From a bacterium (lineage in GTDB: Bacteria > Patescibacteria > Paceibacteria > UBA6257 > Brennerbacteraceae): a stretch of 9,633 bases of DNA. Of the stretch, positions 1-3,421 are shown in pieces. The stretch's first letter is position 1. Each line of letters begins with the position of its first letter. Where the stretch lies: positions 1 through 9,633 of the forward strand of contig JAKALE010000007.1 of NCBI GenBank assembly GCA_021813305.1. The letters run 5' to 3'. Below the pieces are notes generated by a model. The model was not told where the DNA came from, searched no databases, and saw only the letters and a program-made list of their open reading frames with translations. A program made the translations under genes and the position numbers.

Positions 1-325
1 AGGTCTTGCCTTCTCCGGTGCGCATCTGGGCAATTTTCCCGTGCGCCAAGGCCATGCCTCCCATAAGCTGTTCGTCGAAATGACGCTGGCCGAGCACGCG
101 GCGGGACGTTTCGCGCGCCAAGGCGAACGCCTCGGGAAGCAAAACGTCATACGCTTCGCCCGCGTGGGCGCGCGCGCGAAGCGCCATGCCCTTTTTCCGA
201 AGTTCTTCCATCGAAAGCGGCTCAAGTCCCGATTCCAATGCGTTGATATGGGCGACCACGGGCAAAAAACCGCGGATGGTCCGCAGTTCCACGTTTTGAA
301 AAATCCGTTTGACCAGATCAAACAT
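1..325 (-). CDS. secA: SecA preprotein translocase ATPase, N-terminal fragment (runs off the window)
   Basis: SecA is the ATP-driven motor that pushes unfolded secretory proteins through the SecYEG channel at the inner face of the membrane. Only the first 108 codons are present; the gene continues beyond base 1. The visible protein starts MFDLVKRIFQ and ends in the segment GKIAQMRTGEGKT, where MRTGEGKT is the Walker A motif of nucleotide-binding domain 1. The preceding stretch (about residues 75-95, with RRVLGQRHFDEQLMGG) is the usual helix before that motif. The ATG at 323-325 lies 20 nt downstream of the hpf stop codon, so the two genes are probably co-transcribed; I see no separate promoter and no well-placed Shine-Dalgarno sequence. 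Identification is firm from the N-terminal region; nothing can be said about the rest of the protein. Confidence 0.95.
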   Translation of the reverse strand, partial: MFDLVKRIFQNVELRTIRGFLPVVAHINALESGLEPLSMEELRKKGMALRARAHAGEAYDVLLPEAFALARETSRRVLGQRHFDEQLMGGMALAHGKIAQMRTGEGKT

Positions 326-345
326 ACCAGATGTGATGCGTTACC

Positions 346-714
346 TTACTCTGTTTCCGTTTCTTCCTGAAGATCGCGCTTTGCCTTGCGCGCGGTTTCC
401 TTGCGTTTCGTTGCCGGCTTGTCCATGTGTTTTTCCAGTTGGCGCACGAGTTCAGATTCAATCTTATCGACTGCCGCGTACACGTCCGACGCCTGTTCGG
501 TATTCACCAGCGTGATCGGACCGACCTGCATGGTCACTGTGATTTCGAACACCACACCCTCCCGGTGCCCGGTCACGCGCTGCATGGACACAAAACATGA
601 CGGCGAGGCATGAAGTCGTTGCGCCAACGAAGAAAGCTTTGCGAATTTCTTCTCGATATACGCCTCGAGAGCCTCCGTAGCGTCGATATGCCGGAAAGAA
701 AACCGAATTCCCAT
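346..714 (-). CDS. hpf: Ribosome hibernation promoting factor (HPF / RaiA family, short form)
   Basis: HPF/YfiA-type proteins bind the 30S decoding region and idle ribosomes when growth stops. The 122-residue product begins MGIRFSFRHIDATEALEAYI, the typical first strand and helix of the fold (..RxIDxTxALxxYIEKKFAKL). It continues with the conserved central strands (VVFEITVTMQVGPITLVN), the second helix DVYAAVDKIESELVRQLEKH, and a charged Lys/Arg then Glu-rich tail from about residue 97. It lacks the C-terminal dimerisation domain of long HPF. An in-frame ATG lies 14 codons upstream at 756, but the start at 714 matches the family N-terminus and sits just downstream of a promoter whose -10 box (725-730) would lie inside the longer version. 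The next gene is secA, 20 nt away; the pair forms an operon fragment. Confidence 0.93.
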   Translation of the reverse strand: MGIRFSFRHIDATEALEAYIEKKFAKLSSLAQRLHASPSCFVSMQRVTGHREGVVFEITVTMQVGPITLVNTEQASDVYAAVDKIESELVRQLEKHMDKPATKRKETARKAKRDLQEETETE

Positions 715-724
715 ATATGATTCC

Positions 725-753
725 AGTGTACCTGGCACGCGCCAATTTCGCAA
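725..753 (-). promoter_or_regulatory. Predicted sigma-70-type promoter of hpf-secA
   Basis: On the minus strand TTGCGA (753-748) and TACACT (730-725) are separated by exactly 17 bp. A start about 7 nt after the -10 box falls near base 718, only about 4 nt before the hpf ATG at 714, so the transcript would be nearly leaderless. Confidence 0.6.
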
Positions 754-803
754 CAAAACAAAATTACCTCTTTTACGCGTTTTCTTGCCTCAAAATACAT
801 ATT

Positions 804-827
804 AAAAAACCGCGGTGGAACCGTGGT
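804..827 (-). terminator. Intrinsic terminator of the histone-like gene
   Basis: On the minus strand ACCACGG and CCGCGGT pair around the loop TTCCA (one A·C mismatch), followed directly by six T. It lies about 85 nt downstream of the histone-like stop codon and ahead of the hpf promoter. An alternative longer pairing exists between CCGCGG at 810-815 and CCGCGG at 866-871, extended by flanking A and T runs. Confidence 0.6.
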
Positions 828-910
828 GAAAATCCCTATCCGTCTGCCGGTAGGCCGCCCTGCATCCGCGGCTTTTGAAGTCACGTGTGCAGAGCGGGAT
901 CGGATGTGCG

Positions 911-1075
911 TTATCGACGCGCCTTCCTTCGGGCAGGCTTGCGCGCTGCCTTTCTGGCTGGCTTTCGCACCGACTTACGCACGGTTTTGCGGACTGACTT
1001 CTTCGTCGCCTTGCGCACGGTTTTGCGCTTTGCCGGAGCCTTCTTGGCTGGCATCTTTTTTCTTCGCGTTACCAT
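911..1075 (-). CDS. Small histone-H1-like basic DNA-binding protein with tetrapeptide repeats
   Basis: The product is 54 residues, almost entirely Lys, Arg, Ala, Thr, Ser, Val and Pro, with no acidic residue. From about residue 17 it is a tandem tetrapeptide array: RKTV, RKAT, KKSV, RKTV, RKSV, RKPA, RKAA, RKPA, RRKA, RR. This resembles the C-terminal tail of histone H1 and bacterial H1-like proteins (Hc1, AlgP-type tails), so a role in nonspecific DNA (or RNA) binding in the nucleoid is inferred, not shown. The array is visible in the DNA: a 14-bp copy (978-991) recurs at 1014-1027, 36 nt apart. I chose the ATG at 1073-1075; a second ATG at 1052-1054 would give a 47-residue form (MPAKKAPAKRK...). 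Neither has a clear Shine-Dalgarno sequence. The reading frame is open upstream to 1306, but that part overlaps the promoter and does not look like protein. Confidence 0.75.
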   Translation of the reverse strand: MVTRRKKMPAKKAPAKRKTVRKATKKSVRKTVRKSVRKPARKAARKPARRKARR

Positions 1076-1181
1076 AGAAGTGCATGGATTAGTTCCGAAT
1101 GCTCGACGAGCGCATTCGGGATTCAAAACAATAAAAAATAAATGTGCACGCAATGACATCCGGTCATTCGTAGATATGTAT
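1076..1181 (-). promoter_or_regulatory. Structured 5' leader of the histone-like gene
   Basis: If transcription begins near 1175 from the promoter at 1182-1209, the leader is about 100 nt, long for this window. It holds two hairpins on the minus strand: AATGAC / GTCATT around CGGAT, and a stem formed by CCGAATGC and GCATTCGG (about 1095-1120) around a 9-nt loop. An A/T-rich stretch lies between them. No T-run follows either stem, so I do not read them as terminators; translational control is possible but unproven. Confidence 0.4.
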
Positions 1182-1209
1182 ATTGTAGAAGCTATGCGTT
1201 GATTGACAA
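1182..1209 (-). promoter_or_regulatory. Predicted promoter of the histone-like gene
   Basis: Minus-strand TTGTCA (1209-1204) and TACAAT (1187-1182), 16 bp apart. It is directly preceded by a consensus DnaA box at 1211-1219. Confidence 0.5.
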
Positions 1210-1210
1210 C

Positions 1211-1219
1211 TGTGGATAA
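1211..1219 (-). promoter_or_regulatory. Single consensus DnaA box
   Basis: The minus strand reads TTATCCACA, identical to the high-affinity DnaA box consensus. It abuts the -35 box of the histone-like gene. I found no second perfect copy in the window, so this is not an origin signature; it could be a DnaA-responsive regulatory site or chance. Confidence 0.45.
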
Positions 1220-1324
1220 GTGAAAATCCTCGCGGATCGCCGATCGCTTGTCACGCGCGATCGTTTGAATCGAAGATAGCCCGATATATTTTTGAAAACA
1301 GCGCATGCCGTGCTCTTGCGCGTT

Positions 1325-1352
1325 TTGACATCCGCGTGCGCGTTGCTACAAT
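1325..1352 (+). promoter_or_regulatory. Predicted strong plus-strand promoter in a gene-free region
   Basis: TTGACA (1325-1330, perfect -35) and TACAAT (1347-1352, 5/6 match to the -10 consensus) are spaced by 16 bp. No protein gene follows on this strand; the next element downstream is a hairpin-rich stretch ending in a long perfect palindrome. Confidence 0.6.
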
Positions 1353-1358
1353 ACCACT

Positions 1359-1490
1359 ATCATCCGTGCTTCCACCCCTGCCGGACAGCACTCACTTAAC
1401 TTATAGGTATTGGAGTATTACTTCCGGCAGGGATGCAAGCACAGAACACTCAACGCTCGGACAAATGTCCGAGCGTTGAGTGTTTGTCTG
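1359..1490 (+). ncRNA. Candidate small RNA 1 (unknown family)
   Basis: Downstream of the promoter at 1325 the sequence folds into a stem-loop: outer arms GTGCTT (1366-1371) and AAGCAC (1437-1442), a small internal loop, and a perfect 10-bp inner stem CCCTGCCGGA (1376-1385) with TCCGGCAGGG (1423-1432). This exposes a 37-nt apical loop. A 19-bp perfect palindrome at 1445-1484 follows and may end the transcript, although the T-run after it is poor. The loop contains CACTTAACTTAT (1393-1404) and AGGTATTGGAG (1405-1415), both complementary to segments of the minus-strand candidate RNA at 1622-1714. No start codon with a useful ORF is present. Against the plus-strand reading: one mismatch in the stem (C·A) would become G·U on the minus strand. 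I do not recognise 6S RNA, SRP RNA, tmRNA or RNase P RNA in it. Confidence 0.4.
1445..1484. terminator. Long perfect palindrome, possible terminator of candidate RNA 1
   Basis: Arms of 19 bp (1445-1463 and 1466-1484, AACACTCAACGCTCGGACA and its reverse complement) with almost no loop. After the right arm the plus strand has only GTTTGTCTG, so termination on that strand would be weak; it is symmetrical and could act on either strand. Confidence 0.45.
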
Positions 1491-1552
1491 GACAACGAAA
1501 AATCGCGGGCATGATATATCGCCATAAGCCCCGCACAAACCCTCAACACGTG

Positions 1553-1613
1553 AAAACGAGGCACAGTTTCCGGATCAAGCACCGTTTATAGGTGCGGAGT
1601 CGGAAACCGTGCC
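1553..1613 (-). terminator. Two-tier hairpin, second terminator-like structure on the minus strand
   Basis: Arms at 1560-1572 and 1601-1613 pair over 13 positions; on the minus strand the one non-Watson-Crick pair is G·U, on the plus strand it would be A·C, so the minus strand is favoured. An inner 5-bp stem (1579-1583 with 1591-1595) caps it, and TTTT follows three bases after the stem on the minus strand. It lies downstream of candidate RNA 2 and may be a back-up terminator or a separate structured RNA. Confidence 0.4.
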
Positions 1614-1621
1614 CCGTTGCA

Positions 1622-1714
1622 ACAAAAATCCAGCACCCGCCTTGCGGCAGGTGCTGGATTCTAGGTACTGGAGATCATCTTCTTACTTGCGTAGTCCGAT
1701 GTCCCACTTAACTT
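1622..1714 (-). ncRNA. Candidate small RNA 2 (about 93 nt, unknown family)
   Basis: A textbook promoter at 1721-1749 and a textbook terminator at 1624-1660 bracket about 93 nt with no credible ORF, which is the usual layout of an independent bacterial small RNA. The predicted 5' end carries AUAAGUUAAGUG (1716-1705). A central hairpin is possible: GGGA-CAUC pairing with GAUG-A-UCUC around an 18-nt loop containing AAGUAA. CUCCAGUACCU (1673-1663) lies just before the terminator stem. These three segments are complementary to stretches in the loop of candidate RNA 1. Function is unknown; antisense regulation of RNA 1 or of mRNAs is only a possibility. The strand is supported by the terminator, which has a U·G pair, a GCAA tetraloop and a T-run only on the minus strand. 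Confidence 0.55.
1624..1660 (-). terminator. Intrinsic terminator of candidate RNA 2
   Basis: On the minus strand AATCCAGCACC (1660-1650) pairs with GGTGCTGGATT (1637-1627). The stem extends through a U·G pair and three G/C pairs to a GCAA (GNRA) tetraloop, and five T follow at once. Confidence 0.75.
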
Positions 1715-1720
1715 ATGCGG

Positions 1721-1749
1721 ATTATACCATAGAATTCGGAAAAAATCAA
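1721..1749 (-). promoter_or_regulatory. Strong promoter of candidate RNA 2
   Basis: Minus-strand TTGATT (1749-1744), a 17-bp spacer, and the perfect -10 box TATAAT (1726-1721). The start is predicted near 1714-1716. Confidence 0.7.
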
Positions 1750-1783
1750 GCCTCTGCCTTGCCCGTATTGCGGAACACGCATC

Positions 1784-1811
1784 TTGCAGCCATGCGAAAA
1801 AACTTTATAAT
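1784..1811 (+). promoter_or_regulatory. Promoter of the CAU tRNA gene
   Basis: TTGCAG (1784-1789), 16-bp spacer, perfect TATAAT (1806-1811). The predicted start near 1818 is only a few bases before the tRNA 5' end. Confidence 0.65.
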
Positions 1812-1821
1812 GGTTCAGCTT

Positions 1822-1893
1822 GCCTGCGTAGTTCAACGGTTAGAACGAGGGATTCATAACCCCTAGAAGGAAGTCCGACTCTTCCCGCAGGCA
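1822..1893 (+). tRNA. tRNA with CAU anticodon (elongator Met, or Ile2 if lysidine-modified)
   Basis: A full 72-nt cloverleaf: acceptor GCCTGCG / CGCAGGC with discriminator A, D arm GTTC / GAAC with GG in the loop, anticodon stem AGGGA / CCCCT with loop TTCATAA, a 4-nt variable loop, and T arm GGAAG / CTTCC. The paired G1-C72 argues against initiator tRNA. Whether it reads AUG or, after TilS modification of C34, AUA cannot be decided from the sequence. Two oddities: position 31-39 is an A·C mismatch and the T loop is TCCGACT, with C where the near-universal T (pseudouridine 55) is expected. CCA is not encoded. Confidence 0.9.
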
Positions 1894-1910
1894 CAAAGCA
1901 AAGTCACTCC

Positions 1911-1943
1911 ACAACAAAAATCTGTGCGGCGGATTTTTGTTGT
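1911..1943 (+). terminator. Terminator after the CAU tRNA
   Basis: A perfect 12-bp stem, ACAACAAAAATC (1911-1922) with GATTTTTGTTGT (1932-1943), around a 9-nt loop; the right arm itself supplies the T-rich tract. Its 3' arm overlaps the probable -35 region of the next tRNA promoter. Confidence 0.65.
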
Positions 1944-1966
1944 CAAATGCACATTTTTCCTATAAA
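1937..1966 (+). promoter_or_regulatory. Promoter of tRNA-Asp
   Basis: TTGTTG (1937-1942) and TATAAA (1961-1966) with an 18-bp spacer. The predicted start near 1973 is about 5 nt before the tRNA. The -35 box lies inside the preceding terminator hairpin. Confidence 0.5.
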
Positions 1967-1977
1967 ATAAACCAGTT

Positions 1978-2052
1978 GCAGCTGTGGTGTAGCCTGGTTA
2001 ACACGTCGCCCTGTCACGGCGAAGACCGTGGGTTCGAATCCCATCAGCTGCG
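1978..2052 (+). tRNA. tRNA-Asp (GUC)
   Basis: A 75-nt cloverleaf: acceptor GCAGCTG / CAGCTGC, D stem GTGT / ACAC, anticodon stem TCGCC / GGCGA with loop CTGTCAC (anticodon GTC), T arm GTGGG / CCCAT with canonical loop TTCGAAT. The discriminator base is G, as expected for tRNA-Asp. CCA is not encoded and must be added by the nucleotidyltransferase. Confidence 0.96.
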
Positions 2053-2061
2053 CAGAATAAG

Positions 2062-2107
2062 ACACGCAACACAAAAACCGCCTTTTGGCGGTTTTTGTGT
2101 TGCGTGT
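2062..2107. terminator. Bidirectional terminator between tRNA-Asp and rpsR
   Basis: A perfect 21-bp inverted repeat (2062-2082 with 2087-2107) around TTTT. The core CCGCC/GGCGG is flanked by A5 on the left and T5 on the right, so it ends transcripts on both strands: tRNA-Asp from the left and the rpsF-ssb-rpsR operon from the right (rpsR stops 12 bp away). Confidence 0.85.
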
Positions 2108-2119
2108 GAAATCAATGTT

Positions 2120-2344
2120 TTACCTGGACATATTAGGCGTGTACGGCAACAATGCCATGAAGCGCGCGCGCTTGATCGCATTGGCAACTGCCCGCTGATG
2201 CTTGGCGCACAGTCCTGTTTTTTCGCGCGGTTTGATCTTGCGCGACGCGGCGATGAATTTCACCAAGGTCGCCGTGTCTTTCCAGGACACCTCGTCCCTG
2301 CCGCAAAAAAAGCATTGGGTTTTCTTTTTGATCTTGATAGCCAT
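2120..2344 (-). CDS. rpsR: 30S ribosomal protein S18 (bS18)
   Basis: S18 binds the platform of the small subunit next to S6. The product is 74 residues, normal for the family. It begins MAIKIKKKTQCFFCGRDEV and contains the S18 core (KFIAASRKIKPREKTGLCAKHQRAVANAIKRARFMALLPY). The CFFC pair (residues 11 and 14) together with C45 and H48 in GLCAKHQ suggests the zinc-binding form of S18; this is inference from residue spacing. It is the last gene of rpsF-ssb-rpsR, starting 9 nt after the ssb stop, with no Shine-Dalgarno sequence in that gap. rplI, which often follows in other bacteria, is absent; a terminator and tRNA-Asp follow instead. Confidence 0.95.
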   Translation of the reverse strand: MAIKIKKKTQCFFCGRDEVSWKDTATLVKFIAASRKIKPREKTGLCAKHQRAVANAIKRARFMALLPYTPNMSR

Positions 2345-2353
2345 GATAGTGTT

Positions 2354-2830
2354 TTAAAAGGGTGGATTATCGTCTTGGGGTACTTCGTCTTGGGTGATTT
2401 CCGGCAATTCTTCTTCAAGAGGCATAGTTTCATCCTGTTTCTGAGCAGCTGGCTTGAATCCCGAGCCGGAGCTGTTCATGGGCATCTGCTGGCCTCCTGC
2501 TTGGGGCCTGGGGCCGAATTGGATGCGCTCAGCGATGATTTCCGTCCTGTATTTTTTCTCTCCGTTCTGCGCATCCCAGGAGCGGGTCTGCAGCCTTCCT
2601 TCGATCAACACCGTGCTCCCCTTGGTCAGATATTGGTTGCACAATTCCGCTTGTCTGCCCCACACCACGATATTGTGGAACTCGGTCTGCTCTTGTTTCT
2701 GCCCTGCCTTGTCGGTCCACACGCGGTTGGTTGCGATGGAAAACGACGCGACTGACTGTCCGGACGGAATCATGCGCAGATCGACGTCGCGCACCACGCG
2801 TCCGACCAAAAGCACTTTGTTAAGATCCAT
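2354..2830 (-). CDS. ssb: Single-stranded DNA-binding protein
   Basis: SSB coats single-stranded DNA during replication, repair and recombination. The product is 158 residues: an OB fold over about residues 1-110 (MDLNKVLLVGRVVRDVDLRM, SVASFSIATNRVW, EFHNIVVWGRQAELCNQYL, STVLIEGRLQTRSW, YRTEIIAERIQFG), then a flexible Gly/Gln/Pro linker, then an acidic tail ending DDNPPF. That tail matches the C-terminal DD-x-PF tip that recruits partner proteins. It sits between rpsF and rpsR, the classic arrangement, with 9-nt gaps on both sides. The leader before the ATG is T-rich with no Shine-Dalgarno sequence, so translation may depend on coupling to rpsF. Confidence 0.97.
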   Translation of the reverse strand: MDLNKVLLVGRVVRDVDLRMIPSGQSVASFSIATNRVWTDKAGQKQEQTEFHNIVVWGRQAELCNQYLTKGSTVLIEGRLQTRSWDAQNGEKKYRTEIIAERIQFGPRPQAGGQQMPMNSSGSGFKPAAQKQDETMPLEEELPEITQDEVPQDDNPPF

Positions 2831-2839
2831 AGGAAAAAA

Positions 2840-3283
2840 TTAGTTTGCTTTTTCCGTTTCGAGGATCTGTTTGAGCTTTGCGTCCAAATCAACATCCGAT
2901 TCCTTAGCCTTGGGACTGCGCTCGATTCTTTGCGAACCGTCTTGACGCGCCTGGGGGCCGAGCCTGGGTTTGCGGATCTTCTTGGAAACGATGACCGACG
3001 TGATGACTTTGCGCAAAATCTTGTCTTCGTACTTCAAGGAATCCTTGAACGAAAGAAGCTTGTCAGGCGCCATAGTGAACTGCATTTCCGCCCACCACGC
3101 ATTGGTCTGCTTCTTGATGGGATAGGAAAGCATGCGCTTTTCGAGCCTGCGGTCGTGCGAAATTGTCCCGGAAAATTCCGAAACCTTCGCTTTGACCGAT
3201 TCGAAATACGCGTCAGGCGCATTGCCCGATCCGTCGTCGGCGATCCAAAAGCTCATATCGTAGAGCCGGGGGTCTGTATTCAT
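2840..3283 (-). CDS. rpsF: 30S ribosomal protein S6 (bS6)
   Basis: S6 pairs with S18 on the platform of the small ribosomal subunit. The 147-residue product has the S6 ferredoxin-like fold: YDMSFWIADD at the start, the diagnostic segment RRLEKRMLSYPIKKQTNAWW (about residues 45-64), then KLLSFKDSLKYEDKILRKVITSVIV. A basic then acidic C-terminal extension from about residue 100 (KKIRKPRLGPQARQ...) makes it longer than the usual 95-135 residues. It heads the rpsF-ssb-rpsR operon and is the one gene of the three with a good ribosome binding site (AGGA, 7 nt before the ATG). A TATGAT -10-like box at 3295-3300 lies 11 nt before the start but has no matching -35, so the promoter position is unsure. 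Confidence 0.94.
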   Translation of the reverse strand: MNTDPRLYDMSFWIADDGSGNAPDAYFESVKAKVSEFSGTISHDRRLEKRMLSYPIKKQTNAWWAEMQFTMAPDKLLSFKDSLKYEDKILRKVITSVIVSKKIRKPRLGPQARQDGSQRIERSPKAKESDVDLDAKLKQILETEKAN

Positions 3284-3306
3284 GGGGCTATCCTATCATA
3301 AAACCC

Positions 3307-3325
3307 GCTAAATGGCAAATTTAGC
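3307..3325. repeat. Small inverted repeat upstream of rpsF
   Basis: GCTAAAT (3307-3313) and ATTTAGC (3319-3325) around GGCAA. It has no clear T-run; it may be a regulatory hairpin or chance in AT-rich DNA. Confidence 0.3.
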
Positions 3326-3327
3326 TT

Positions 3328-3419
3328 GGTAAATGGTAAAAAGTAAATAGTAACGAACTTATCCAAATACCCACTCCTACCTAGCCATCTAATTACCAAT
3401 TACTCAATTACTAATTACC
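3328..3419. repeat. Two convergent arrays of AT-rich heptamers between rpsF and the pilin gene
   Basis: On the plus strand 3328-3355 reads as heptamers GGTAAAT, GGTAAAA, AGTAAAT, AGTAACG. On the minus strand 3419-3389 reads GGTAATT, AGTAATT, (G)AGTAATT, GGTAATT, AG. The arrays face each other across about 33 bp and are largely complementary, so they could form a long AT-rich hairpin. The array ends 2 bp from the pilin stop codon. Confidence 0.55.
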
Positions 3420-3421
3420 TT

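Noticed and set aside
1076..1306. N-terminal extension of the histone-like frame
   Set aside because: The extension overlaps the promoter and the DnaA box, has unlike composition, and adds no family-like sequence.
1200..1320. Possible replication origin because of the DnaA box and GATC-rich sequence
   Set aside because: Only one perfect box, no box cluster, no clear AT-rich unwinding stretch and no dnaA or dnaN nearby.
1359..1720. Known RNA families (6S, SRP RNA, tmRNA, RNase P RNA)
   Set aside because: None of the diagnostic sequences were found: no GGAAGCAGCC-like SRP loop, no tmRNA T-arm or tag frame, no RNase P P4 motif, and no 6S-like central bubble between long stems.
1609..1866. Plus-strand 85-codon frame across the small-RNA locus and the CAU tRNA
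   Set aside because: It overlaps the minus-strand RNA terminator, a promoter and the tRNA; no ribosome site and no protein-like sequence.
1937..2755. Plus-strand open frame of 272 codons
   Set aside because: It runs through tRNA-Asp, its terminator, and antisense to rpsR and ssb; no domain is recognisable.
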